64,000 nt of DNA, from assembly GCA_964034945.1 (NCBI GenBank), contig OZ035961.1:5996001-6060000 (forward strand), written 5' to 3'. Source of the stretch: Chrysopilus asiliformis. Taxonomy: Eukaryota; Arthropoda; Insecta; Diptera; Rhagionidae. The position numbers and the translations under genes were made by a program. Of the stretch, positions 21,372-33,320 are shown piece by piece. The notes beneath the pieces are model-generated. The model worked only from the letters and a program-made list of their open reading frames with translations, was not told where the DNA came from and did no database searches. The first letter of the stretch is position 1. Each line of letters opens with the position of its first letter.

Positions 21372-23219
21372 GTGGCAGTTAGTGTGTTAATGACACTACC
21401 GCAGATCACCTAAAAGTGTTAGTATGTAAGTTTTGGACAAAAGCTTATTTAAGCTTGTTTTTCAAAAGATTTCTTTATATTTTAATTAGTTTATTAATTA
21501 ATTTTAATTATGCTTCAAATTTTTTCGAAGAAATAATATCTTAACAGATAAGCATTAGAAAAAATACTAAAATATATAATTACATAATACCAATTTTGTC
21601 TGGAGGAGGGGGAGGGCGAGGGAGGGGGTATTTTTTATTATTAAACGAATTTAATTTTTTTCACGCCCCTTTTCTGACTTTATTTCATATCTATGTTCAT
21701 TCAGTATTAGCAAAATTTAATTGAATTTTTTCCGGAAAGAAAATTATGTGGTCGTATTATGTTTCAAAAATAATAACCTGTTAGACATGTAGATATACTT
21801 ATACTTTATGGGTAATATATGGGTTTTATACATTTAGCTTAATTAAATAATAATTTCATTTTTAGTTGAAGAAAATAATAAATATGTTATTTTTGATCAA
21901 AACGTTTCTTTAATAACATTTATTTCCTGTATGATTTTTTTTGGCTAAACAAATTTCGCTGAATCCTTCAAGGATGAATGGAACCATTTTTTCTTTCTCT
22001 GGGAAAAATTGTAGTTCGTAAAGTATAGCAGTAATCCCAAATTGCTTATTTCAAGTGAAGAATAAGTACCAGAGTACGTTTTCTTTAACCGAGTGATATT
22101 TCATCCTACATACTGTCATTTCAACCAAAATATAAAAAAAAAACTAGAACCATCACAAACACCGATGTATCACAGAGCTAGAATTCTACACGTATGTCGC
22201 TACGGATAGGCAATAAAAGGATGTCGTATACAGTAGTAGGACACCATTTTTCTCATTTCTTAAAGGAGATATATCATATCAAAATTAAAGTAATGTACTT
22301 TTTTCTTTGCTCTTCCCTTCGCTTTTTTATTATGTTGCGGGAGTTTTTTTTCGCATGTTGTGCAATTATGTTAGTAAATGTGAAAAGGAATCTCATCTTT
22401 TATTTATTTTCTTGTCTTCCAATAACCTACACTTTCTTGGTTAGATTTCGTTTCCTTTCAATTCTCGTCATCGCGCTATCGTCTGTACGAACCAGACTTT
22501 TGTTGACCCATTAAATTTTCCTCCCTTGTATCATCATTTTCCTCTGGATCTTTTTATCGTTCTTCTATTTTTTTTTCACGGTTCTATACGGTATACAACA
22601 GAAAACTTTAATTGCTTACTTAGAGTTATGTTGTTGTAAATACTAATCAAAATAATTGTTTACAAGGCAATCTTGCGCAGAAAATGGTGAAATTGTACTT
22701 CAAAGAGATCTGAAATTAGAGAAGTATTCCATGGAAATTATTTAAACAACAATATTTTCAAAATGTTTTTTTTATAAGCAAAGACACGAGGTCTTTTGCA
22801 GCAAAGTTTGCATTGCGCCAAGGGCAATTTTTCATAATTTTAATTTTTAAAGAACTAAATAGAAAGTCTGCATAATCGTAGAGAAAAAGTCTGGAGCAAA
22901 ATAATATGTTGTAAATAAGGTATAAAGTAGTATACAATTATTTTAAAAATTAATTACTTTTACACTGAAATAGGATAAAAAGTTCTATCAATCTCTAATA
23001 TTTAACAAAAAATTAGATTCATTCAATAAATCATTCCTTTTTCCAAAAAAATCCTGTCCTTCTTTGTCCTGTTGCGGGGAAGTTGTAATATTTCTAGTTT
23101 TGAAAAGGCATTTGATCGATCTAAGCTATTTAAAAAAATCTGGGATTTCAAATCTTTATAACAGCTATTTTTTCTGAAATCTTTGGAGTCACACAAGAGT
23201 CTTCTTCGATTGAGCTTTT
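21372..23219. other. Non-coding AT-rich stretch
   Basis: Contains a purine-rich G tract at about 21602-21629. The open frame at 22194-22514 is poly-T-driven and hydrophobic, with no recognisable domain or start context, so it is not called. Confidence 0.35.
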
Positions 23220-23388
23220 GGGTTGCCCATAAAATCCATCACAATTGGGAGGAAAAATTCTGCGGTACTGCGGCGGTACTGCGGCAGTACTGTGGCGGTA
23301 CTAAAGTCCACACAAAAATTAGGGAGGGGAGGGGGGGGGGGTGGTCGAAAGGCCATAAATTGGCGTAACGTATTTTGTGAACAGCCCC
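23220..23388. mobile_element. GGGGCTG-type MITE, copy 1
   Basis: A 169-bp segment with imperfect inverted ends: GGGTTGCCCATAAAATCCAT on the left, CGTATTTTGTGAACAGCCCC on the right. Inside are four tandem GCGGTACT-like units (23261-23300) and a G-rich tract with GTCGAAAGGCC. The element at 31267-31449 has the same layout (GGTAATAAACTCC, G tract, TTCGAAAGGCCGAAAATG). No coding capacity; superfamily not assigned. Confidence 0.6.
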
Positions 23389-24673
23389 TTTTTCGATTGA
23401 TGTTTGACAAACATTTTTTTTCCTGTTGCCCGGACATTTGGTGTATTAAATTGCAACATTTGTAAGGTTTATTGTAAATTCAGTCTTGAGTCGCTTAGTC
23501 TACGTGATGTAGACAAAATCATTGTCTACGCGTAAACTTTTACTGTAGACAACAGCAGCAATTTAAAATATTTGTATAGTATTTTAATATTTTTTCAGAC
23601 TTTTAATTTCATATATCGTAAAATTCATAATTTAATAGAAAAAGGACTGCTAAATAGCTTTCAAGAATATTCCAGTGCTTAGATTAATGCTGAAGGTTTT
23701 TCTGTGGGTGGATATCCCATTATCGAAATTAAACAAGTATAAAAACCAGAAATTTTTTTTTTGATACATTTGACACTATAGAAATGATGTCAACATATGT
23801 CTAGAGTCTCATGAATGAACTTTGAATCTATCAAAGAAACCGCTAACAATGGAATGTGGAATTCAATATTCCTACACTAATACAAACACGGTCTGAAGGA
23901 CGAAACTTTCGCACACAATAACGCATCTCGTAAAATATCCATATATAGTATTGAATTTTTCTATATACGATAAGTTCTTTTTTTTCAATATTTTCCTTAT
24001 ACTGGTTTTCTATTTTTTCACCTTTATGTTTTTCTTGCGTTTGGTTAGATTGAATTGGACTACGTTGAAAGTAAGTTATATAGATTAAAGCATATTTACG
24101 TAACTTATTGAAATATTGATATTACCGCATTTGAACTTGGTACGATAACGCTTTACCACATAAAATACTCGCTCCCCCTTATATATGTATCATCGTATAA
24201 GAAAAGAATAAGAAATAAACCGACGAAAAAAAAGTCTTCCTTTTCTCCTATTATTTGAAAGAGGGCTCAAGAAATTTCAAATGGAGACAGGAAATCTACG
24301 AACATTACCATTCCCAAAGAGTTTCCTTACATTTTTGCAAACACTTCCTTTAAAACGAAAGGAACTTGGATAATATATGGACGTTTTTCAATGCATACAG
24401 TTGAATTGAAAAAAATTGAGAAAAAATCCAACTGAACGCCAAGATATAAATTTTTTTTTCTTCATTTCCACTTTTCTTTCAATATAGAGTTTTTTTTATT
24501 TCTTCGTATATGGAGATAAAACGTTTATGCCATTGCTGTTTTAGTACAAAGCATTATTTTGAGAAATCCTCAATTATAATAAATAATACTAACTTTAAGT
24601 GGTACACACGCTGAAATCAATTTTGAGAAAGAGGCTATATGGATAGGCGTATCGATATTTGAGGCAGTTTTAC
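23389..24673. other. Non-coding AT-rich stretch
   Basis: No supported gene or element ends. Confidence 0.4.
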
Positions 24674-24930
24674 TTTCCTCTGCTATAGAGGGAAAGTTTT
24701 GTATTCATGACGGAGACCGACTCTAGTACGCTGCAAATCTGATCAATACAAAATTCGTTTCAGGCAATGTTATGACGATGTCCGTGCACTTGTCTGTCGG
24801 TCTGCCTGCTTTAGGTATCTTAAATAACTCGAGAACGCGTTGAGCTAGCAATTTGAAATTTTTTGTAAATAAGTTTTACGCAAATCGTAGTTTTCTATCT
24901 ACTTTGAATGTGCTACCAAAATGAAGGAAT
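24674..24930 (+). repeat. Interspersed repeat family R, copy 2 (5' part)
   Basis: Starts with the self-complementary ACTTTCCTCTGCTATAGAGG followed by GAAAGT, then TATTCATGACGGAGACCG, a GTCTGTCGGTCTG patch, and CTTAAATAACTCGAGAACGC. Closely parallels 12761-13250 and the inverted copy at 48330-49838. It is truncated on the 3' side. Confidence 0.65.
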
Positions 24931-24992
24931 AATAAATGAAAAGCCATTCACAGTAATTCGAAGAAGTTTTTTTTCGATTCTAAAACTGTTTC

Positions 24993-25204
24993 TTGGACAT
25001 CGTGTACCACGGGTGGTACACTAGCGATTTGTTTTCTGGCGGTTGTGCGCCATCGGTGGTACACGGTGCGTGTTTTTATATTACTTCATAAAATACTGAC
25101 AATTTATGTTAAAACTATGTTTTTATACTTACGACTGTCAGGAATATTCAAAAATTAATTGCGCTATGCATGTACCACTGGTGGTACACTATGTCACGAA
25201 CGTG
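24993..25204 (-). mobile_element. piggyBac-like MITE, subfamily B, copy 2
   Basis: An inverted, diverged copy of 4778-4995. The right end ATGTCACGAACGTG is intact, followed by TTGA in place of TTAA. The left end is reduced to GGACATCGTGTACCAC. The three palindromes (GTACCACGGGTGGTAC, the GGTGGTACACGG half-site, GTACCACTGGTGGTAC) are kept, while the middle has changed. Confidence 0.7.
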
Positions 25205-25868
25205 TTGAAAACCATTCCATTTAAGTAAAAATTCGTTTTTGATGGAATTAAAGGTCAAAAAGAAACAAATTTCCATGAATTTTACAGAAAAAAGTAAGAC
25301 TTCGGTTTTTTCCATGCAAATCCAACTTTTTACGGATTTTCTCCAAAACACTGTATTTGATCAAAAAAGCAAAAATGTTCAAAATCCCATTTTACATAAC
25401 TTCCCTAAACATCAAAATTTTGTTGGAGCCCTTACCCAAACAAATTTCGCAAGTGTGAAACTCAACACATAAGTGAAAAGATCGTAAAAGCTCATCGGGA
25501 GGACTCACTCTGTTGGTTATGAAGTTTTTGAGGTTAGAATCGTTTGCTAACTTTTACCCAGAACAGCAAAACCTTGAAAAGAAAATTCACAACGAAAATT
25601 GAGAGACGTCAAGATTTTGTCTTCTTTTAACTTGTTACCCAGAATACCAAATTCGATTAAATCTATTTCAACTTGTAATCATGACAATCTGTTATTTAGA
25701 TGTGGGTGGTTAATTTAGTCAGCTTGAAAAAAGTAATATTCCACTAAATTCCTGTGTTGCAACACAAATACGAATTTCAAAAATTTGGCACACAATGTCT
25801 TGTCATCACTACAAATACGGGGGCATTCTACGTTTTCACAAGCGTAAAAAAGCACAAGGTTTTGTTAA

Positions 25869-25890
25869 TCCTATAACATAATACGAGGAA

Positions 25891-25923
<33 letters not shown>

Positions 25924-26433
25924 TTCTGTCTGTCTGTCTGTCTGTCTGTCTGCACAAACGATCTCGAAAACCCCCTTACGATTTTCACGAAACTTGGTGG
26001 TTAGGGATTTTCGGGGACAAGGAATCGATCTAGATAGGTCTCACCGCTGAGAAAATTCCCCTTCGATACCCCTCGCCTGGTATCTTCGAATTGGGTTTTC
26101 CGATCTTAATGAAACTTTACAGTATTACTAAGGGGGCTAAGGGCTTTCGATTTTCCCACTACAAACCTGACTTTTCCCTCCCCTCGACACCCCTCGCCTG
26201 GTGACTCAAAACGACGTTTCAAAAACCGGTGAAAGCGATTACTCAATAACCACTCACCCGATTTCTATGAAATTTTGTCCTCGCGCGTTAGTTTTAGTTC
26301 TAGCTTTCTAGGTCGGGAATTTAAAAACTCTGGAAAAGCTCTGTAAAGATAATGTGAATTTAGTTTTTCCCCAAAAATCAGCAAAAGTAGGATTTTGAGG
26401 TCGCCGAGCATGGCTCGGTCTTCCTGGTACTAG
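25869..26433 (+). mobile_element. Non-autonomous Helitron, family 2
   Basis: Begins TCCTATAACATAATACGAGG after an A. Ends with the hairpin CCGAGCATGGCTCGG, a 10-bp spacer and CTAG before a T. A (GTCT)n microsatellite occupies 25891-25951. The interior has three loosely repeated modules, each with a phrase like 'ATTTTCACGAAACTTGGTGG' and a pyrimidine/GC-rich ACCCCTCGCCTGG. The termini fit canonical Helitron ends, and it is unrelated in sequence to family 1. 565 bp, no protein. Confidence 0.8.
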
Positions 26434-26899
26434 TACAAACGTTTTGTTAAATGTACGAAAAAATCAACACAATAAATTGTGTTAAAACAAAAATGCTCCC
26501 ATTAATTTTTTTTGATGTACAAAGAATTTTTTTTATACATTCGGTATTCGCTCAACTTTATAATTCGCACAAAAATAATTTTTGAATCTTCAAAATTGGA
26601 ATGATTTAAAAAAAAAAACAAGCTTGATCCATATCTAAGTGTAAAGATACTGGAGTGTAAATCTTCTTGTTCTTGAAGCAACTATACTCACAAGTAGATG
26701 GATATAACATAACATAATGAACAAACTCAAGAATACTTTGAAGTCTCTTAAAAACCATCCATCGCAAGGCTTCAGCTTCAGATGCAGGAAAACATTCTGT
26801 TCTAACTATATTTATATGTAGATGATGGATACATTTAGCTTTTTCCAACGGAACACACCATAAGATCCTTATTAGAGCGTATCTTATCGTATCATATCG
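26434..26899. other. Non-coding stretch
   Basis: AT-rich, no element ends. A minus-strand open frame at 26606-26995 has no recognisable domain. Confidence 0.35.
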
Positions 26900-29207
26900 T
26901 GTTATTCTCTGTATTGTCCTTGGTCGAAAAGTTTTTGGGTCCTTGCATTTAGTTCGTGACAACTGACAAAGTCCTATAGAAGCCAGCAATGTCAATTGAA
27001 ATACCGTCGGTCGGTCGACTATGCAGCAGAAGAAGATATAGAGTTTGAATTTCTAGTGACTACAGTGAAAATTGTTGCCCACGGAAGCATACAAAAAGGA
27101 TATCCACAAGAAGAACTTCAAAACACGATGAAGAAAATCAAAAGGAAAACATCAGAGACAAGGATCAAGTGAAATGTTGAACAAACAAGTGAAAAAGGAT
27201 CCGAACACCAAAGTTATAATGCCCACAAAAAAAAAGCTTTCTACCGAAAGTTCTACATTCAAAGTCAACGTAAAAGTTTTATACTGTTTCCTACCCCTTA
27301 GACCGAATGGAGTCAGATTTATGCGCAACATCTCGGCAAGGATACTTTCAAGATTTCTGAACGAAAAACGAGAGACCAGCATCGGCATTTCCAGCATTTT
27401 CATCAATTGAATGTGAGAACAATAAAAATATATGAAGAAAAAAAAAAGTTTTGTCAAATTCAATGATGCCGCGTCGAGTAAACGAAAACGAGAGAATCTT
27501 TTGAATCATGCGAGATCCAGAGAACATCCTGTGAATCTTGACAACCGTATTTTGTATGTAATACGGATCAATTTCGCATTACGCAAACTCATCGCTAGTG
27601 AAACTTAACGCAACTACAGCAAAATACAAGCGACGTTCGTGTGAAAAATCGTCTCGTTAAGTAGCAAAACATATCGAAACTATAACGCGCCATGCATTAA
27701 AAGGATATCGAAATGTTCAACTCTATGTGTTCGTATATGTTTTTAGCGTGTATATTATGGATTTGTGTTGTGTCGTATGTTTGAAATTTTTTTTTTCTTT
27801 TTGGTTCGTTTCGAATTTTGTCACAGGTGGGGTTCGTCCAGTATCCTTTAGTTATCTTCCTTAGTTTAGCCCGGACTTGAATATGAATCAGATGGGCCGT
27901 ACCAGTTGAAATTTTGCACGTTTTTACTACCTGTCGGATTACATAAATATATGAATGCCAAATAGGATTGAATAAAAGCAAACAAATCTAGATAAATTTA
28001 ATTTTTTATCATAACAACTTGTTATATATTTTTTTATTAAATCAATTAAATAATTTTTTTATAAACCAAAAAAAAAAAACGTGTACAAATAATATTCGAG
28101 TTAACAACATTGTTTCACGGATTCGGTTAATGTTGGTTTTCGAGATAAGCTTCTGCGAGATGTTGTCTTATCACATTTTCTAATTTTTTATTATATTGTC
28201 AACAGAATAAGTGCTTAGTTAAAAATATCGTTTCGGTTATCGTGTTAGTTTAATTGGAATTAGGAAAATTCCATAATCGAGCAAAAAATATGTTGTTTTG
28301 CGGCCTTCTGTGCAAGAAGAAGAAAATGCCATCAAATGATTTATTCGGTTGTGTTTCTATTAAAACTGGCAACAGTTCATAATGTCTTACTGATATATAT
28401 TTCATATTATACGAAAAAGTTTGTTGAAAATGTCACGTTTACGTTCTATAGAATGTTTCGAAAATATCTTAACAAAAACGAAGTGAAAGTGCTGTAGCTT
28501 ATGTTTAAAAATACAAATGCGATAAATTTATAAATAAATCATTATAATATGTGGGTGGATAATGTGTCCTGTATGCGGTGCAATGCCGTGCTTGAATAAT
28601 TGATAAAAGTCTATGTTATTCATTAGTGAAGAGGGCTAGTAAAATTCCTCAAGGCGCAAAAAGTTTTTGAAATCACATTTTCACTATTAACATCATGTGA
28701 TTCAGAGAAATTGTAATTTATTACCCTTTAATTACTTAATTAGTAAATGGGATAATTCATAAATTATTCATGTAGATAAATTAACCAAAATACACTGGGA
28801 AATGAGATTTTATCTCACATAGTGTCGAATTATTGGAAATATCGCGAGATTTCAAGGAAAATGAGTAAAAATTAGTTAGAAATAATGTGCAATAAGTGAA
28901 ACATATATAAATAAAATATTATATAGTATTAATGGAATAAAATCAGTAAAAAAAAGTTTCGATTTCATCAGATAATTATGATCAATTGCAGCGTCAAGAG
29001 TTTAGCCGTGATTATATCGATTGACGACGGATAAAAATATTCACCAATTTTAATTTATTTAACATAATAATAATATTTTAAAAAGCAAAAAAAAAAAATC
29101 TAGCTCTATCTTGTTTTTTAATGAATCACTTTATTTGAAAAGATAAATAATTTATAAATTTTTTTAAATGCAAAGAATATTCCAAGTATATACGTACAAA
29201 TGAAAAC
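26900..29207 (+). promoter_or_regulatory. Possible 5' leader/promoter region of the Ig-domain gene
   Basis: This stretch directly precedes the signal-peptide exon on the same strand and holds no transposon termini, unlike most of the window. Its first kilobase has balanced composition with many purine-rich, CAA/GAA-rich words (for example around 27010-27180 and 27480-27700), as often seen in long fly 5' untranslated leaders. An initiator-like TTAGTTCG lies at about 26949. No TATA box, confirmed start or leader splice site can be named. The assignment is by position and texture only. Confidence 0.25.
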
Positions 29208-29277
29208 ATGGAGATGCTCACATTTATTACATTGTTCCTAGCGCTAGTGATGGATATCACGGCAGGTGTTAAGGATG
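29208..29277 (+). CDS. Signal-peptide exon of sidestep-like Ig-domain gene (exon 1 of coding part)
   Basis: ATG at 29208 sits in good fly context (AAAACATGG) with an in-frame TAA 60 bp upstream. Twenty-three codons read MEMLTFITLFLALVMDITAG then VKD: a short N-region, a hydrophobic core and a small-residue cleavage region, a typical signal peptide. The exon ends G|GTAAGG, a strong donor, leaving one base of a split codon. The exon at 61635 begins with the two bases that complete it (G|TA, Val) and continues straight into a V-set Ig domain, which is what a secreted or membrane Ig receptor needs. An overlapping out-of-frame ATG at 29200 would give a short upstream ORF. Joining these two exons is inference from phase and content. 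Confidence 0.55.
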
Positions 29278-29889
29278 GTAAGGATACAAAATAATTCTAT
29301 GTAATACGGGTAGAATAACAAATATTCGACATCTAGATAATATCTATTTTATGGTTATAGTGAGCATATTTCTGCTATACACACGTAACATTTATGTACA
29401 ACATAAGTAATATGAAGGGCAAAAGAAACCGGTACGTTGTTGTACAGACAAACCCGGATAACAAGACATGCCAGACGTGAAGAAATTTAAAAAAAAAGCG
29501 TTGTGGGAACATTTTGAAACGACCTTGAAGCAAAATAATGTTCAATCCAATTAGATTTTTCGTACTATTACTTACCTTTTTTCTGAACTTTTCTGAACTC
29601 ACCAAATTTTGATATGTAGCCTCTAGCTCTATCTTTTAGTTTTTGAAAAATATCTCCAACAACTGAAAGAAAGTTTTTGTCAACATTAAAATGAATAGTA
29701 ATTTTCAATAAATAAAAAAAATCGTTGAAGACATTCACGTGGGTAGAAAATATTTCAATTGACATCACAAACTACAAACTAAATTCATGGGAGTGAATTA
29801 CACTAACAAATTTTTATAGTAATCAAAAATCGTGGCTTTTCTAAAGAAATCCCACTTTCAGCCGCACTTCCAACTCATATCTAATTGTA

Positions 29890-30807
29890 AAGGGTGTTTT
29901 TTTTAGATGTGTGGTTTTCAAGAAGAAATAAAACGCATATAATTTAATGTTATGGCCAAGAGTTAAGCTTTATTATAAATATAAGGGTTTGCCATTATGT
30001 TTTAAAAATGATTTCGGGCAAGTGGCCGCCGCGGCTGGCTCGAATAAATTCCAGCCGAGAGGCCCAATTTTCGACCACTTTTTGCAGCAATTGGGGCCGT
30101 ATGTCAGCAATAACGCGCCGAATATTCTCTTCCAAGGTGTCAATCGTCTCGGGCTTATCTGCTTAGACAAGCGATTTCACATAACCCCACAAAAAATAGT
30201 CCAGCGGTGTTAAATCGCACGATCTTGGAGGCCACGCCACAGGCCCACGACGCGAGATAATGCGCTCACCAAAAGTTTCCTTCAATAAATTGATTGTTTC
30301 GTTGGCTGTATGGCATGTAGCGCCGTCCTGTTGGAACCAAAGGTCGTCCACATCAACATCCTCCAATTCTGGCACGAAAAAGTCATTAATCATGGCTCTA
30401 TAGCGTTCCCCATTGACTGTAACATTATGGCCGGCTTCATTTTTGAAGAAATATGGACCAATGATTCCCTCTGCCCACAGAGCACACCAAACAGTGACTT
30501 TTTGAGGATGTAACGGCGTCTGAAGAATGGCTTGTGGATTACCATCCCTCCAAATGCGACAATTTTGCTTATTGACGTACCCATTCAACCAAAAGTGAGC
30601 TTCATCGCTGAACAAAATTTTCTTGTGAAAATCGGGATCGGTGGCCATCTCGTTTTGGGCCCATTCACCGAACGTGCGACACGCTTGATGGTCATTTGAC
30701 GAAATGGCAAACCAAACTGAGCATAAATCAAGTGACAACTGTCAAAAAGACCAACTCCGAAAAAAGTAGTGCCAGATTGAAAACCACACGTCTAAAAAAA
30801 CACCCTT
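29890..30807 (-). mobile_element. DD41D mariner/Tc1-like element, internally deleted
   Basis: A 918-bp element bounded by TA on both sides (29888-29889 and 30808-30809). Inverted termini of about 28 bp begin AAGGGTGTTTTTTT and continue GTGTGGTTTTCAA. It encodes, on the minus strand, a transposase lacking its N-terminal DNA-binding part. Relatives are about 1.3 kb, so about 400 bp is gone. The termini look intact enough to be mobilised by an active relative. The element at 52532 belongs to the same broad group. Confidence 0.85.
29995..30738 (-). pseudogene. DD41D mariner-type transposase, N-terminally deleted, one internal stop
   Basis: The open part spans 30163-30738 (191 codons). Catalytic residues are all present: D45 in ILFSDEAHFW, D138 in WFQQDGATCH and D180 in DLTPLDYFLWG, with 41 residues between the last two. 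The N-terminal helix-turn-helix domains are absent; residue 21 onward aligns with the middle of the family, and the first 20 codons come from leader sequence fused by deletion. A TAA interrupts after GYVKSLV, and the same frame then continues for 55 more codons to a natural-looking stop at 29995. It therefore retains the catalytic core but not DNA binding. Confidence 0.85.
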
Positions 30808-31266
30808 TACCTAAAAAACATCATTTAAAAAACTGATAAATATATGTATATTGCCTATTTGAGAAAACAACTCTCTTTCGACTTTTCACTACTTCCTTGG
30901 CTCACTATTTTTTAAATGATTTTTTTTCAGTGTCAAAATTGGTTTCAAATTAGATAAGTTGCAAGTAACAAAGAAAGCCTAATTGTATCGAAATTAATTG
31001 TCTCAAAATAGTTAGATCTCAAACGGATTTGGTCAAATCTTTCATCAATTCAAGTGTATTTAACAAGAAAAAAAAAATAGTGATACAAATTTTGGATAAA
31101 TGAGCTTTTATAATTTGATTTATATTCTGCTGCTGTTGAAGAACTGAAATATTTGTTCACAAACCGAAACTTTGTTCATGAATCGAAGCATTTTTTGAGC
31201 TCAAACCGAGTATGACGTGGGATGTTTCATCGTTCTGTTGTCGCTTAAATTGAAAATTACAACTAA

Positions 31267-31449
31267 GGGGCTACGCGTAAAATACGTCACACTTTTGTTG
31301 CGAGAGTAAAGGGGGGGGGTTTGCGGTTGTGTTATTGGGGTAGTGTTACTGCGGTAATAAACTCCATACAGAAATCCCGATAAACAGTGACGAGGGGAGG
31401 GGGGTTCGAAAGGCCGAAAATGAGTCTGACGTATTTTATGGCCACCTCC
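31267..31449. mobile_element. GGGGCTG-type MITE, copy 2
   Basis: A 183-bp segment with imperfect inverted ends (GGGGCTACGCGTAAAATACG on the left, GACGTATTTTATGGCCACCTCC split across the right end), a G run at 31311-31319, and TTCGAAAGGCCGAAAATG. Same layout as 23220-23388. Confidence 0.6.
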
Positions 31450-32086
31450 TAAGTCTTTTGTAACAAAGAGTAATTAAGCCCTTCATGTGACTTTAAAGTT
31501 CAAATATGGATTCAATAAGCGGTATCTCAGAAAATAATATAGAGAGAAATACTGGTTGTTTTATCTGTATTTTAGATTATAAAAAAAATTCAAAACGCAT
31601 AGTAGTTTTTAAACCGATATTCCATGACATACCTACAAAAAAAAGTTTAGTCTTTCGAGACTCCAGCTCAGAACTTACTCCGGTATACACTATTCTAGTC
31701 GTCTTCGCTGTTGGTTGGTTCCAACATCCTACAAATGTTTCAATCCCCTCAAAGTTGTCTAAAATCCACGTAGTAAACTTGTTCGTGCGATAGTAAATAA
31801 GGAAATTGTTAGGAAGATCTTTTATGAAAAGGATAAAATTCAAATTAGGTTGTAACACAATTGAATATTATGATAACATTACGATGGGAAAGCGATTATA
31901 GGACTCTTTACTCTATTTTTTAGCACAGAATTTTATAAATATTGGAACAAGTCCTAGTTTTCGCGGAATCATAATTATGTAAATAAGGCTAAGAGAAGAA
32001 TGGACACATTCCAACAAAAGAAGAATCCGTAACTAGTTTGTATTGAAGACATTCCTAAAGTGAGGGGCAGGCAGTGCTATATTAAG
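31450..32086. other. Non-coding stretch
   Basis: Unique, no gene. Two overlapping frames at about 31506-31858 on opposite strands are unrecognisable and mirror each other, so neither is called. Confidence 0.35.
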
Positions 32087-32194
32087 TGCGTTTTTGTATG
32101 TTCTTGAGCTATATAGAACAACGTTTTCCATGCACACTGCAGCTGCCGGTGCAGCGGTTTGTTCTATACAGGTCAAGAATATTAAATAACACGC
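32087..32194. other. Long stem-loop, pre-miRNA-like
   Basis: The arms TTCTTGAGCTATATAGAACAA (21 nt, 32101-32121, shown here by key words TTCTTGA and TATAGAACAA) and TTGTTCTATACAGGTCAAGA at 32158-32177 pair with only two mismatches. Weaker pairing extends outward to GCGTT at 32088 and AACACGC at 32194. The terminal loop region is GC-richer (ACACTGCAGCTGCCGGTGCA). The length of about 108 nt suits a microRNA precursor, but a small palindromic transposon is equally possible. Strand cannot be set from sequence alone. Confidence 0.4.
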
Positions 32195-32724
32195 CTATTC
32201 TGGCATGGAATCATCCCCATTTTTTTAGAAGTGACTCCAATATTATGTAGGACTCAGTTCTAAATGAGAAATGAACCCTAAGTCTCATTTGGTTCATTCT
32301 TACGCAAATGCGATTGACCGGATGTGCTAAATTAAGCTAAATTTTTGTAAACTCGTGGTTTATATAGTTTTGACCGCACTCTAATACTCTTGTCGGGAAT
32401 TTTTTAAATTACAACAATATTTTATTACTCGGGTGGTTTGATATTTCAAATATTTTCAAGCCCCTCGAACCACCCTATCTCGTATATTCAAATTTTCGTC
32501 TATCCCTTTAGATTGGACACAATTGAGTAAAAAATAGTATTCAATCCTCTTCGTATTGGCCTTGGCGCTATAATTATAGGAACGAATGATATTTTAAGTG
32601 AGGGTATCATAAAGGATATCATATAACAGATTGGAGGAATAACTGAAAAATTTGGGAATTGTCACAATTTTTTATAGGAATGACTCCCATATTTGGATAA
32701 TATGCCGTTTTTATATAACCGAAC

Positions 32725-33320
32725 CAGTTTTTTTTACAATTTTCTCGAAAACGATGAGTCATATTGAAAAATTTATAAAGGTAAAATGTGTTTAGAATAT
32801 GATTTTACATAACTTATTTGTACATCAAAATCCAGTTGGACCACTCGTTCTTCCTCTCCCATACCAATTGAATACTGTAGACGTGGCATTATGATAAGAA
32901 CCAGATATGTATAAGAATGTTAACCTGGTAATACGAGACATTGTTTGAGGGAAATCTAAAAGGTAGTTAGATCTGGTAACACACATTATGCTAGAAATGG
33001 TTGTAATAAGAGACTGTGAAGTTAAGATCAAGAATAAAAGTAAATTAATAAAGAAGTGTATTGTGTTTGAATCTAACTACAATACCTACTTTTTTTGTAT
33101 TTTTTTGGAAAAAGTGCGTAATATCGAAAAATTTATTAAGACAAAATGTGTTTAAAATATGATTTTGCATAACCATTTCATACATCAAAATCCAATCGGA
33201 CCAATCCTTCGCCCTTCTTCCGTACAAAAGGATTTTTTTCATAAAATTTTTGTCTGCCCTCATATAAAGTATTTGACTATTGTCCCCTGACGATTGAAGC
33301 TTTTCTTATGTTTTCCCATA
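32725..33320 (+). repeat. Two partial 3' halves of HINE-like subfamily 2
   Basis: The segment TTCTCGAAAACG, then AATATGATTTTACATAAC, then TCGGACCA-like appears at 32739-32860 and again at 33110-33250. The second copy runs on to TTTGTCTGCCCTCATATAAA and a 3' end CGATTGAAGCTTTTCTTATG. It matches 3490-3700 and the reverse of 58915-59215. About 200 bp of unrelated sequence separates the halves. Confidence 0.55.

Noticed and set aside
25891..25951. Regular GTCT repeats as a possible CRISPR or telomeric array
   Set aside because: A simple tetranucleotide microsatellite inside a Helitron; no unique spacers and not a telomere motif.
26606..26995. 129-codon minus-strand frame
   Set aside because: No recognisable domain, no start context and opposite in strand to the likely gene leader.
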